A stretch of 64,000 nucleotides of DNA from positions 2,046,001-2,110,000 of the forward strand of contig OZ252016.1 in NCBI GenBank assembly GCA_965247475.1, written 5' to 3'. A program made the position numbers and the translations under genes. The notes below the pieces were generated by a model. The model ran no database searches. It saw only the letters and a program-made list of their open reading frames with translations, and was not told the origin of the DNA. Positions 42,030 through 50,766 of the stretch are shown here, one piece after another. This DNA comes from G965247475 sp965247475. Lineage in GTDB: Bacteria > Chloroflexota > UBA11872. How positions within the stretch are numbered: position 1 is the stretch's first letter; the number at the start of each line of letters is the position of its first letter.

Positions 42030-43193
42030 TCAGAGCACAAGCAGCGCCTCAACCACCGACGTGACCAACGTCCACAGTCCGGGCACGTAGGCTCCGAGAA
42101 TGGCGCGCGGCGACAGGTCGGGTGCCGTGAGCTCGACATGGCGAATCACGTCCAGCGTCTCGAACCGGGCCTGCTCCGCACCGAGGCGGCGGTGGAGCCG
42201 GCGTGACTCGGAGACCGGGATGTACTCGTCGCCCTTGTCATGCAGCAGCAGGACCGACGCGCGGAGCCGATCGGCGTGCGCGACCGGCGACACGCTGTCG
42301 AGCGTGCCGGGCAGGAAGTCGCGAATACGCGCGAGCAGCCTGCCGGTTCGAAGCGGGTCGCGGTTCGTGAATAACTCGAACACCGCCCGACCGGCGGGCG
42401 TGAGCCGGTCCGGATCCGGCGCCGCCCCATCGCTCGCGACCGGGTCGGGCGTGCTCCCTCCGAACAGGTCAAACAGCGCGCGCTGATCGGAAGGCTCGGC
42501 GAGCTGGCTGACGAGCGTGTTGCGCACAACGCCCCACGCGTACGGGTGGGGATGATAGGCGATCCACTCCCCATCGACGCTGACGTGATCGGTGGTGACC
42601 GCCTGCAGCATCGTGTCGAGATCGTGATACGCACCCACGGCGATTACCAGGGCAACATCGTCGGCGATGCGTGGATCGGAGGCAGCGACGAGTGACAGCG
42701 CGCCGCCCACGCTGAAGCCGATGATCCCCACGGACGTGTTATCGACCGACGGCCGCTGGGCAAGAAACTGATACCCGGCGACCAGCGCGTCGATGTCGCC
42801 CGGCACCACGCGCAGGCTGGCGTAGTCGAGCGTGTCGGGCACGAGGACCACGAATCCGGCGCGAGCGAATCCGTCGGCGAGCTTGACGAGCGTGGGGTGC
42901 TTGCGACCCTCTTTGACGACGCCGACCACCAACACCAAGGCGGGCCGCACGGTGTCGGCGCCGGGCTCGTACAGGTCGGCGCGCACTTCCACGCCGCCGG
43001 CGGTCGCATAGTCGACTTCGACGACGCTCGGCGAGGGCGTCCAGCGCAACGGTGTGGGCGGTTCGCCCGGGATGACCGACGCGAGCGCACCCGCGGTTCG
43101 CACGCCCAGCGCCAGCTCGGCACGTAGACCGACGACAAGGCCGAGCCCCGCCAGTAGGAGGCCGGCCAGCACAAACCAGCGGGCGCGAATCAT
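42030..43193 (-). CDS. Membrane-anchored alpha/beta hydrolase (dienelactone hydrolase type)
   Basis: A 387-residue hydrolase. A helix at about 8-25 anchors it, with a second hydrophobic stretch at the C-terminus. The catalytic triad is Ser in GFSVGG, Asp in LHDKGDEYIP and His in VIRHVEL. The region between 190 and 290 forms the lid. Predicted to cleave an ester or lactone outside the cytosol. It lies 48 bp after the NrdR gene on the same strand; no functional link is evident. Confidence 0.8.
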   Translation of the reverse strand: MIRARWFVLAGLLLAGLGLVVGLRAELALGVRTAGALASVIPGEPPTPLRWTPSPSVVEVDYATAGGVEVRADLYEPGADTVRPALVLVVGVVKEGRKHPTLVKLADGFARAGFVVLVPDTLDYASLRVVPGDIDALVAGYQFLAQRPSVDNTSVGIIGFSVGGALSLVAASDPRIADDVALVIAVGAYHDLDTMLQAVTTDHVSVDGEWIAYHPHPYAWGVVRNTLVSQLAEPSDQRALFDLFGGSTPDPVASDGAAPDPDRLTPAGRAVFELFTNRDPLRTGRLLARIRDFLPGTLDSVSPVAHADRLRASVLLLHDKGDEYIPVSESRRLHRRLGAEQARFETLDVIRHVELTAPDLSPRAILGAYVPGLWTLVTSVVEALLVL

Positions 43194-43241
43194 GGCGACG
43201 CTCGACCGAGCGGCGGCCGGGAGACGCCGCGGGCAGCGTCG

Positions 43242-43883
43242 CTAGCCGGACATCTCCACTTCATCCGGCACCAGTGGGGCGTGCGTGCGGCGAATGCCCT
43301 GAAGCTCCCGGCGACGCAGGGTCTCATCGATGACGTCCTGCATTCGATCGATCCCACCGGCTTCGAGGTAGCCGGACGCGAAGCGCACGTAGGCCACCTC
43401 GTCCAGCTCCACGAGCCGCTCGAGGGCCATCTCGGCGATGCGCCTGGACGTAACTTCGGCCCGGCCGTCGTCGACAAGCCGGGCCTGAATGTCATCCGCG
43501 GCCGCCTGGATGCGGTCGATCGAGACCGGTCGCTTGGCGGCGGCGGTTCGCAGCGCCCGAAAGAGCTTGTCGCGATTGAACGGCTCGCGGCGACCGTCGT
43601 CCTTGATGACGGAAACATCGGTGAGCGCGGCACGTTCCTCGGTCCCGTAGGCGTGGCCGCACTCGCCGCAGCGGCGCTGCCGCCGCACGCCGCCGGCCTC
43701 GAGCTTGACAACCTCGATCCGCGAGTCGTCCTGACCGCAGCGCGGGCACCCGAACACGTCACGCCGTTCGTAGGTGGTGAAGCGATGGCCGTTGTCACAC
43801 GCGCGTCGCCGCCGAACGGCCTCGGGAATGTCGCGCGAGTCCACCACTTGCAGGTGCTCCGAGTCACACGTGGGACAGCGCAC
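43242..43883 (-). CDS. nrdR: NrdR-like repressor with two tandem zinc ribbons
   Basis: NrdR represses ribonucleotide reductase genes using a zinc ribbon for DNA and an ATP-cone for dATP/ATP. Here the 213-residue protein is about 60 longer than usual. The first ribbon (3-40) has CPTC, VVDSRD and CDNGHRFTTYER but has lost its fourth Cys. A second, complete ribbon (46-84) has CPRC and CGECGHAYGTEER. The ATP-cone starts at VSVIKDDGRREPFNRDKL. The GTG start 43883 begins VRCPTCD. No nrd operon is in the window. Divergent from the VOC gene at 44018. Confidence 0.85.
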   Translation of the reverse strand: MRCPTCDSEHLQVVDSRDIPEAVRRRRACDNGHRFTTYERRDVFGCPRCGQDDSRIEVVKLEAGGVRRQRRCGECGHAYGTEERAALTDVSVIKDDGRREPFNRDKLFRALRTAAAKRPVSIDRIQAAADDIQARLVDDGRAEVTSRRIAEMALERLVELDEVAYVRFASGYLEAGGIDRMQDVIDETLRRRELQGIRRTHAPLVPDEVEMSG

Positions 43884-44017
43884 CCGCCCGTCCTTCCTCG
43901 CCAGCCTGTATTCGAGCCTATCAGACAGGGTTCGGTGGGTCGTTGCGTGGGTCGTCTCACGCCTATGCGAGGTCCGATACGATCTCGGACGCGGAGCTGC
44001 GCCCCGCGACTCGCGAT

Positions 44018-44425
44018 ATGCCACCCGACACTCCGAATCGCCGCCGACCGCTGCTAGTGCTGGACGTGCACCACGTGGCGGTGAATGTGTCGGACCTCGA
44101 CGCGAGCAGCGCGTTCTATCGGGCGGCATTCGGATTCACGACCAGACAGCGCACGCAGTTCCGCGAGGTACTAGGACACGGCGCTGTCGAAATTCACCTC
44201 TTTCAAGCGCCGGACGCGACTCGGTCCGGCGGGCGCCGGAACTGGCGGCACCTGGGTGTGCAGCACCTCGCGTTCAGCGTCTCCGACGATGGGCTCGAAC
44301 GGGCGGCGGCGGTGCTGGCGGCCCAAGGGGCGGGCGCGGACGGTCCCGTCCAGGACGAGGCGGGCACCGCGCTGTACACACGTGACCCGGACGGCAATGT
44401 GATCGAGCTGCGCTCGCGGTCGTGA
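44018..44425 (+). CDS. VOC/glyoxalase-superfamily protein
   Basis: A 135-residue single-module vicinal-oxygen-chelate protein with paired beta-alpha-beta-beta-beta units: LDVHHVAVNVSDLDASSAFY opens the first and LGVQHLAFSVSD the second. Metal-ligand positions (His near 19, Glu in GAVEIHLF, His in QHLAF and Glu in GNVIELRS) fit a metalloenzyme of the glyoxalase I, fosfomycin-resistance or lyase type. The chemistry is not determinable. Confidence 0.82.
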   Translation: MPPDTPNRRRPLLVLDVHHVAVNVSDLDASSAFYRAAFGFTTRQRTQFREVLGHGAVEIHLFQAPDATRSGGRRNWRHLGVQHLAFSVSDDGLERAAAVLAAQGAGADGPVQDEAGTALYTRDPDGNVIELRSRS

Positions 44426-44461
44426 TCTATCGGGGACCCCGACGCCGCCGGAACACGCCCA

Positions 44462-44467
44462 TATAAT
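44462..44467 (+). promoter_or_regulatory. Candidate -10 element (TATAAT) upstream of the nucleotidyltransferase gene
   Basis: A perfect TATAAT in GC-rich surroundings, 46 bp before the start at 44514. No clear -35. The trailing TATAATCGA resembles the argC and argD upstream elements. Confidence 0.45.
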
Positions 44468-44513
44468 CGAGGTCCGCGGCCGGCCACGGATCGCGGCGCC
44501 CGAGAGGCGTTCG

Positions 44514-45221
44514 ATGTACGCGGTCCTGATCGCGGGCGGAAGAGGCGAGCGCCTGCGTCCGCTCACCGAGACGCGTCCAAAGCCGATGGTGGAGGTCGCG
44601 GGACGTCCAATCATGGCGTATCAGGTGGATTGGCTGATCGCTCAGGGCGTCCGGCACTTTGTGATCTCATGCGGCTATTTGCACGAGGTGATCCAAGCGC
44701 ACTTCGGAGACGGATCGGCGCTGGGCGCACAGTTCGAGTACGCGGTGGAGGACACGCCGCTGGGCCGCGGCGGCGGCCTGAAGCAGGGGCTGCGGCTGGT
44801 TCCTCGCGACGAGCCGCGGGTGATCGCCACCAACGCGGACATCCTGACCGATCAGCCTCTGCAGCCGATGATCGACCAGCACGAGGCCGACGGGAATATG
44901 GCGACGATCCTGCTAACGCGCTATCGGAGCCAGTTCGGAATCGTCGAGCACGAGGACGGCAAGGTCACGAGCTTCACCTCCAACCCGCTGCTGCCGCATT
45001 GGATCAACGGCGGGGTCTATGTCCTGAGCCAGGAGTTCGAGGACCGGCTGCCGGACATCGGCGATCACGAGGACAGCACGTTTCCGGAGCTGGCGAACGA
45101 CCGTTTGCTGGGAGCGTTTCTCTCCGACGGCTGGTGGCGCGCCATGGACAGCTTGAAGGACCACGCGACGTTGGAACAGGAAGTCGCCGAGCGCCCTCCG
45201 GCCGCCTCGAACGCGACCTAG
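44514..45221 (+). CDS. Nucleotidyltransferase (mannose/glucose-1-phosphate type)
   Basis: Transfers a nucleotide to a sugar-1-phosphate to make an NDP-sugar. It has the GT-A-like NTP-transferase signature LIAGGRGERLRPLTETRPKP at 5-24, ISCGYLHEVIQAHFGDG, DTPLGRGGGLKQGL and the metal-binding Asp in TNADIL. At 235 residues it has no left-handed beta-helix, unlike GlmU or GlgC. It probably feeds envelope polysaccharide synthesis, perhaps for the glycosyltransferases at 49-51.5 kb. Sugar and base unknown. Confidence 0.87.
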   Translation: MYAVLIAGGRGERLRPLTETRPKPMVEVAGRPIMAYQVDWLIAQGVRHFVISCGYLHEVIQAHFGDGSALGAQFEYAVEDTPLGRGGGLKQGLRLVPRDEPRVIATNADILTDQPLQPMIDQHEADGNMATILLTRYRSQFGIVEHEDGKVTSFTSNPLLPHWINGGVYVLSQEFEDRLPDIGDHEDSTFPELANDRLLGAFLSDGWWRAMDSLKDHATLEQEVAERPPAASNAT

Positions 45222-45245
45222 CACACGCGCGGCGCGCTCGTCGCG

Positions 45246-45902
45246 ATGCCCGGATCCAGCTGGCCGACGACGGTTGCCGAGGCGCGCCGGCTGCAAGAAC
45301 AGCTGCGAGATCGTGTGGTCGCGTCCGGATCCGCAAAGGCCGCCACGACGGTCGCGGGGGTGGACGTGCACGTGCGCGGGAACACGGCGGTGGCCGTGGC
45401 CGCGCTCGTGACGCTTCCCTCGCTGGCGCTGGTGGAGACTGCGGTCGCGGAGCGGGCGGTGCAGTTCCCCTACGTGCCCGGCTATCTATCGTTCCGGGAG
45501 CTCCCGGCGGCGCTCGCGGCGCTGCGGGGCCTACGTGAGCCGGCCGACGCGCTGCTCGTCGACGGCCACGGGCTCGCGCATCCCCGCCGGTTTGGACTGG
45601 CCTGCCACCTGGGCGTGGAGCTGGACTTGCCAACGGTGGGGTGTGCGAAGTCGCGGCTTATCGGAACCTACGACGAGCCGGAAACGGAACGGGGATCGGC
45701 GGCGCCGCTGATGGACGGACGGGAGCGGATCGGCACGGTGCTGCGGACCCGTTCGGCCGTGGCCCCGATGTTCATATCGGTCGGACACCGACTGAGCCTT
45801 CCGGCCGCGGTGGAACTGGTGGAGCGCTGCACCGGACGCACCCGGCAGCCGGTACCGCTCCGGCAGGCGCACCTGAAGGCTCGGCGACTGGCATCCGCAT
45901 GA
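45246..45902 (+). CDS. nfi: Endonuclease V (deoxyinosine 3'-endonuclease)
   Basis: Cuts DNA one base 3' of deoxyinosine to start repair of deaminated adenine. The metal-binding acids are Asp40 (AGVDVHV), Glu85 (LSFREL) and Asp106 (LVDGHG). FPYVPGYLSFRELP and GLACHLGVELDLPTVGCAK are strong family signatures. Length 218 is normal. Its TGA overlaps the start of the methyltransferase gene (ATGA at 45899). Confidence 0.93.
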   Translation: MPGSSWPTTVAEARRLQEQLRDRVVASGSAKAATTVAGVDVHVRGNTAVAVAALVTLPSLALVETAVAERAVQFPYVPGYLSFRELPAALAALRGLREPADALLVDGHGLAHPRRFGLACHLGVELDLPTVGCAKSRLIGTYDEPETERGSAAPLMDGRERIGTVLRTRSAVAPMFISVGHRLSLPAAVELVERCTGRTRQPVPLRQAHLKARRLASA

Positions 45903-46702
45903 CAGACCCGGCCAGCGCGCCGCCTTTCCATGAGACTGGCTACGACCCGGCCGCGCGGGTCTATGACCTGGAATACCCCGATTGCACCGGTGACGAGCTC
46001 GCCTTCTGGTCGACAACCGCGGCGGACGTGGGCTCTCGCTTGCTGGAGCTGGGGTGCGGCAGCGGTCGAGTGGCGGTCGCGCTGGCCAGGCTCGGCTTCG
46101 ACGTCACGGGCCTGGACACATCCAGCGAAATGCTGGCCGCGGCGGCGCGGAGACGGGCGTCGCTCGCCCCCGAGGTTGCGGAGCGGCTGCACTTCATGCG
46201 CGCCGACATGCGGTCGTTCGCCGTCGATCGCGAATTCGACCTCGTGTTCGCGGCGTTCAACTCGTATCTGCTGCTGCCGGACGCGTCCGCGCGGGCCGCG
46301 TGCCTGCGCTCTTCCCTGCACCACCTGCGGCCCGGCGGCATGCTGGCGGTCGATGTGTTCGCCGCGCATGCGCTGGACCGCCAGCCCGATCACGAGCACG
46401 TGGAGTTCCTGGAGACCGGGCCGGAGGACGGCCGTCGGATCACACGCGAGCGGTTCTATTCGTACGACCCAGACAGCGGGCGCGGTCGGAGCACACTGAT
46501 CTATCGGCTCCATGCGGACGACGGGAGCATCGAGGAGCGGCGGCTCGGGTATAGCCTCGCGCTGCTCGGGCGGGACGACCTGGTCGCTGACTTCGCGGCG
46601 CAGCGGCTGGCGGTCGAAGGGGTGTTCGGCACCTATCGGCGCGACCAGTGGTTGAGCAAGTCGCCGAATCTGATCGTGGTCGGCCGCAAGCCCGGGCGTT
46701 GA
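45899..46702 (+). CDS. Class I SAM-dependent methyltransferase
   Basis: A 267-residue methyltransferase. The SAM site is LLELGCGSGRVAVALARLG, followed by the acidic VTGLDTSSEMLAAA loop and FMRADMRSF; FDLVFAAFNSYLLLPD forms the strand 4 region. It belongs to the Methyltransf_25-type group. The C-terminal mixed sheet (about 165-265) is consistent with a small-molecule rather than rRNA substrate. The longer open frame upstream is antisense-like to endonuclease V and is not used. Confidence 0.85.
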   Translation: MTDPASAPPFHETGYDPAARVYDLEYPDCTGDELAFWSTTAADVGSRLLELGCGSGRVAVALARLGFDVTGLDTSSEMLAAAARRRASLAPEVAERLHFMRADMRSFAVDREFDLVFAAFNSYLLLPDASARAACLRSSLHHLRPGGMLAVDVFAAHALDRQPDHEHVEFLETGPEDGRRITRERFYSYDPDSGRGRSTLIYRLHADDGSIEERRLGYSLALLGRDDLVADFAAQRLAVEGVFGTYRRDQWLSKSPNLIVVGRKPGR

Positions 46703-46739
46703 CATCGGCGAGCGCGGCCGCAGAGAATCGCCCCGGCCG

Positions 46740-47075
46740 TTGGGACTACCCACACGCACGCGAGCGCCCAAGTTGTCTGACGAATCGCCGCATCACATTC
46801 GAGTTTCGGAGTTCCGTCTCCGCATCCCGCGAAAGAACGGCGACGGCTACTTCGAGTTCCCGCGGCACATGCTGCACTGGACGACCGAGTTCGAGGACCC
46901 GGATACGGGCGAGAAATACGAGCTCGAATACGTGCTCGCGGAGCTCGAGAGGCAAGGGTGGGACATCCACGACCTGACGAAGGGTCAGGGGACGTTCCGC
47001 GAGTCGGTCGAGCGCTTGCCGCTTCCGTACGGCGGGCAGTTCAGCCCGGGCAACCCAACGCGCCGGGACGCGTAG
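46740..47075 (+). CDS. Unrecognised small soluble protein
   Basis: Up to 111 residues from TTG 46740; TTG 46773 is an equally likely start giving 100 residues. The core reads SEFRLRIPRKNGDGYFEFP, then HMLHWTTEFEDPDTGEKYEL and LAELERQGWDIHDLTKGQG. It looks like a small mixed alpha/beta protein with charged surface. No family, signal or membrane helix seen. It is convergent with the bifunctional nuclease gene. Confidence 0.55.
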   Translation: MGLPTRTRAPKLSDESPHHIRVSEFRLRIPRKNGDGYFEFPRHMLHWTTEFEDPDTGEKYELEYVLAELERQGWDIHDLTKGQGTFRESVERLPLPYGGQFSPGNPTRRDA

Positions 47076-47090
47076 CCCGCGGCGACATCG

Positions 47091-47126
47091 GTCCGATCGC
47101 TGCGCCGACGGCCGCGGCGATCGGAC
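47091..47126. terminator. Perfect 10-bp inverted repeat between convergent genes
   Basis: GTCCGATCGC (47091-47100) and GCGATCGGAC (47117-47126) are exact complements around a 16-nt loop. The position between two converging gene ends suggests a bidirectional transcription terminator without T tracts. A protein-binding palindrome is the alternative. Confidence 0.5.
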
Positions 47127-47180
47127 GAATGCGGAGCGCCCCGGAAACGTTTGGCAATCGGGCTCAGTCGCCCGCCGGCG

Positions 47181-47693
47181 TCACGAACGACCGAAGTCGT
47201 CGAGATCGAGCTGGTCGATGAACTCGCGAAAGACTTCGAGCTTCTCGTCGGGGATCTGTTCGCCCTCCGCGGCCTCACCGTCCCCATCCTCTTCGTCGGG
47301 TTCGAATCCGGCCTGTTCCAGCACTTCGGCCTCGACATAGATCGAGACGCCCGCACGTACGGCGAGCGCGACGGCATCGCTGGGGCGGGAATCGATCTCG
47401 AGCTCACGCCCGTCCAGGTCGATCACGATGCTGGCGTAATACGTCTGCTCGACCAGCTTGGTCACGACGACGCGGCGCACTTCGGCGCCGCAGGTTTCAA
47501 TGAGGTCGCGCAGCAGGTCGTGGGTCAGCGGCCGCGGCACGGTGCGGTTTTGCAGCTTCACCGCGATCGCATCGGCCTCGGCCGTGCCTATGACGATGGC
47601 CAGGTAGTGCGGGCCGTCCCGCTCCTTGAGGACCACGACCCGACTGGGGCTGATGAGGTTGACGCGGACACTGTCCACGACCATCTCGACCAT
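47181..47693 (-). CDS. Bifunctional nuclease (BFN/DUF151) domain protein
   Basis: A 170-residue protein with the BFN domain at about 1-130: VVVLKERDGPHYLAIVIGTAEADA, then RPLTHDLLRDLIETCGA, the YYASIVIDLDG strand and IDSRPSDAVALAVRAGV, which are diagnostic. Plant relatives have RNase and DNase activity; bacterial roles are unclear. The C-terminal 40 residues are strongly acidic and end in a short helix. ATG 47693 has a GGAGG-type ribosome-binding site about 12 bp upstream. It lies 87 bp downstream of the aspartate kinase gene. Confidence 0.88.
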   Translation of the reverse strand: MVEMVVDSVRVNLISPSRVVVLKERDGPHYLAIVIGTAEADAIAVKLQNRTVPRPLTHDLLRDLIETCGAEVRRVVVTKLVEQTYYASIVIDLDGRELEIDSRPSDAVALAVRAGVSIYVEAEVLEQAGFEPDEEDGDGEAAEGEQIPDEKLEVFREFIDQLDLDDFGRS

Positions 47694-47780
47694 GCAGGCA
47701 GTGCCTCCTCACCCGGCAACGGGGGCGTCGGGCCCGGCAATGTTACCAACGGGTTGAATCGCCCGTCGGTCGACGATTCG

Positions 47781-49013
47781 TCAGCTCTCGGCGGCCACGC
47801 CGAGATCGAAGGCGGCGTGCACTGCCTTCGCGGCGCGCTCGACCTCGGCAGCGTCGATCAGACAGGTGATGCGGATCTCGCTGGTCGTGATGCCGACGAT
47901 GTTGATGCCGGCGTCGGACAGCGCACCGAACATGCGCGCGGCGATGCCGGGCGTTGTCTGCATGCCCACGCCGACCGAGCTGACCTTTGCCACGGCATCG
48001 GACGCGAGGACGTCGCGCGCACCGATATCGCCGGCAATCGGGCGCACGAGTTCCAGTGTGGCGTCCATGTCGTCGCGGGCGACCGTGAAGGAAATGTCGG
48101 TCACACCGCCTTCCGACACATTCTGCACGATGACGTCCACGCTGATCCCGCGGTCGGCAAGCGGCTGGAACAGCGAGTGGGCGAGTCCGGGGCGATCGGT
48201 CACGCCTCGGACAGTCACCCGCGCTACGTCGCTATCGTGGGTGACGGCCCGAACGCGCTGCGCGGTCTCGATGTCCACGGCACCCTCGGCCACGACTTGG
48301 GTCCCCAAACTATCGCTGAAGCTCGACCGTACCACCAGCGGCATGGAAAAGCGCTGGGCGATCTCCACCGCGCGTGGATGCAAGACCCTGGCCCCCAGCT
48401 TGGCCATCTCGAGCATCTCTTCGTAGAGAACCTCGTGGAGCATGCGCGCGCTCGGGACCAGACGCGGATCGGCGGTGTAGATGCCGTCCACGTCGGTGTA
48501 TATCTCGCAACGGTCGGCCCCGATGGCCACGGCCAGCGCGACCGCCGAGGCGTCGGACCCACCGCGCCCGATCGTGACGATGTCGCCGTCCGGACTCTGG
48601 CCCTGGAATCCGGCGACGACCGGCACTCTGCCCTCGGCCAGCTCTGACTGGACGCGCCGCGGATCGAGACGAAGGACCCGAGCACGGCCATATCTGCCGT
48701 CGGTGTCGAAGCCGGCCTGCGGCCCGCTCAGCGCAACGGCCTTGCACCCAAGCTCGTGAAGCGCCATGACCATGAGAGACGCGGAGACGATCTCGCCAGT
48801 GGACACCAGAAAGTCGAGTTCGCGCAGCGGTGGTCGTGACGACAGCCGGCGTGCCGTCTCAATCAGGTCGTCGGTGGTGTCGCCCATCGCCGACACGACG
48901 ACCGCCACGCGGTCCGCCGCGTGGCGGTCGGCATCGATTCGCTCCGCCACGGTCTGAATTCGCTCGCGAGTCGCAAGCGATGAGCCGCCGTACTTCTGGA
49001 CGAGAGTGACCAT
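47781..49013 (-). CDS. lysC: Aspartate kinase
   Basis: First step of lysine, threonine and methionine synthesis. KYGGSS is at residues 7-12, FQGQSPDGDIVTIGRGGSD forms the active-site loop, and the C-terminal third holds two ACT domains (VRGVTDRPGLAHSLFQPLAD; SVGVGMQTTPGIAARMFGAL), the latter with the lysine/threonine-binding pattern of the short monofunctional enzymes. At 410 residues it matches Gram-positive type LysC. No dapA or asd is alongside. Confidence 0.95.
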   Translation of the reverse strand: MVTLVQKYGGSSLATRERIQTVAERIDADRHAADRVAVVVSAMGDTTDDLIETARRLSSRPPLRELDFLVSTGEIVSASLMVMALHELGCKAVALSGPQAGFDTDGRYGRARVLRLDPRRVQSELAEGRVPVVAGFQGQSPDGDIVTIGRGGSDASAVALAVAIGADRCEIYTDVDGIYTADPRLVPSARMLHEVLYEEMLEMAKLGARVLHPRAVEIAQRFSMPLVVRSSFSDSLGTQVVAEGAVDIETAQRVRAVTHDSDVARVTVRGVTDRPGLAHSLFQPLADRGISVDVIVQNVSEGGVTDISFTVARDDMDATLELVRPIAGDIGARDVLASDAVAKVSSVGVGMQTTPGIAARMFGALSDAGINIVGITTSEIRITCLIDAAEVERAAKAVHAAFDLGVAAES

Positions 49014-49085
49014 CGGGTTGCGTTGAGAGGCGGCGTGCGGTCGCGCGATGGTAGCAGCGGGCGGCGCGCCGGCCCGCCGAGTTCC

Positions 49086-50672
49086 TCAGGCGACGCCCAT
49101 CGCTTGCTCGGCCTGCGCCTCGGCGTGCACCCGTCGCACGAGCTCGACGATCCGGGTTTGGTATTCCTCAAGCGACCAGCGCTTCGCGCGCTCTCGCGCT
49201 GTGGCGGCCATGCGCTGCCGCAGGCGCGCATCGCGGATCAGTTGCAGGGTGCAGCCCGCCAGCTCGTCCAGCGTCCGCCAGCGAAAGCCGTCCACGCCCG
49301 GCCGTACGATCTCCCGGAGGCCGCCGGCGTCGATCACGACCGGAACCACGCCCGAGGCCATGAGTTCGGCCACGGCGATCCCGAAGTGCTCGAAGCGCTC
49401 CGGATGGCGGCGCTCGGACTCGCCGTATCCGGTCGTGTGCCAGCAGATGCTGGCGCGGCGCCGCAGGTCGCGCAGGGTCGCCTCGTCGGCGTCCGCGATC
49501 ACTTCCACCGGGAGCTCATCGGCGGCGCGGCGAACACGCTCCAGGTAGGCGCGATCCTCCGGCCGCTCACCCACACCGCCTACGAGCACCAGACGCCAAC
49601 CCCGGAGACCGCTCTCCACCAATCGTCGAAAAGCCTCAACCATCACGTCGTGCTTCTTGTTGTGGCTCCCGGTAAAGAACCGCCCGATCGAGAGGATCAG
49701 CGGATCGCGGGGGGCCAGTGGGGCGTCTTCACCAGTCACCGGCGGGTAGATGACCTCGCCCTCGATGCCCCACCGCCGGCGCAGCCAGTAGTTCGTGAAG
49801 TGCGAGTTCGGTGATACGACGCGGTACGAGCGGAACGCTCGGCCATAGTCGGCCAGTCGCTGCTCGACCCCCAATCGCGCGGGCGCCGGCACCAGCCGGC
49901 GCGTGACGAGATGCCAGATCCGGCGGGGCGCGCTGCGTTCGTCGATGGCGCCCAGGGACAGCCCGATCAAGCGGCGGTCCGGGCTGCCCTCAATCTCGCG
50001 TGCCTCCGATTCGACGACTACGCCGGACGCGCCTGTCGGAACGCGAACCCACGGTGACGCCTCGAATCGCCCATGCCGCCCCGCGCGCGCCTCGCACAGC
50101 GTGTCTCCGTGCGACGACACCACGCGATACGATCGAGCGGGCCGGTCCTTCGCCGGGTCCATGTCGGACAGCCAGAGACGCAGCTCGGCGCCTTCGCTGG
50201 CCTTGATCTCACCGTGTCCGGCTGACTGACGGCACCATCCCCATCCGCGGGCCTCGGGGCCGTACCACCCCGAGCCTTCCCGCGCCGCACCCAGCCGACT
50301 TTCCGCCCACCCGACCAGACGGCCAATTGCTCCTTTCCAGCGAGACCCCGCCGAGGCGGCGAAATAGACAAACATGATTCCCGCCGCGTGCGGCGCCGCG
50401 AACCAGCTGTTGTGAGTTGCGTTGACGAAAACGTCTGACTCAACTCCCTCCAGCAGCCCCTCGAGCCCCGGAGTATCGGGCCTCACGTCGTGCTCCACGC
50501 CCGCCAGGTCGCGCCCCGACCATTCCGCCAACCGCTCTCTCGAAAGCGATCGATGCGAGATCATCGTGACCGGGCCAAGGCGCCGCATCGCCTCCACGGC
50601 TCCGAGCATCTGGCGCTCGGCGCCGCCCAACGTCTCGAGCCAGCCGTCGTACACGGCGGACCGAATCACCAT
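49086..50672 (-). CDS. GT4-type glycosyltransferase with an inserted beta-rich domain
   Basis: A 528-residue GT-B fold transferase. The N-terminal Rossmann half starts YDGWLETLGGAERQM. Residues about 130-245 are an insert of beta strands (GHGEIKASEGAELRLWLSD, EASPWVRVPTGASG) not found in ordinary GT4 enzymes. The C-terminal half has LILSIGRFF, HFGIAVAELMASGVVPVV and GGLREIV, with the nucleotide-sugar-binding Glu in FGIAVAE. It probably builds a surface glycan. The GT2 gene lies 94 bp upstream on the same strand. Confidence 0.82.
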   Translation of the reverse strand: MVIRSAVYDGWLETLGGAERQMLGAVEAMRRLGPVTMISHRSLSRERLAEWSGRDLAGVEHDVRPDTPGLEGLLEGVESDVFVNATHNSWFAAPHAAGIMFVYFAASAGSRWKGAIGRLVGWAESRLGAAREGSGWYGPEARGWGWCRQSAGHGEIKASEGAELRLWLSDMDPAKDRPARSYRVVSSHGDTLCEARAGRHGRFEASPWVRVPTGASGVVVESEAREIEGSPDRRLIGLSLGAIDERSAPRRIWHLVTRRLVPAPARLGVEQRLADYGRAFRSYRVVSPNSHFTNYWLRRRWGIEGEVIYPPVTGEDAPLAPRDPLILSIGRFFTGSHNKKHDVMVEAFRRLVESGLRGWRLVLVGGVGERPEDRAYLERVRRAADELPVEVIADADEATLRDLRRRASICWHTTGYGESERRHPERFEHFGIAVAELMASGVVPVVIDAGGLREIVRPGVDGFRWRTLDELAGCTLQLIRDARLRQRMAATARERAKRWSLEEYQTRIVELVRRVHAEAQAEQAMGVA

Positions 50673-50766
50673 TCCGATCTCATACCCACATCACGAATCG
50701 GCAGCTCATCGCCGTCGTGTCCGCCAATCTCCGGATTCGAAGTGCGCGGGCGCAACGATGTTCCGA

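Noticed and set aside
45641..45898. Longer methyltransferase start
   Set aside because: It would overlap the end of endonuclease V for 86 codons; the ATGA overlap at 45899 is a normal coupled start.
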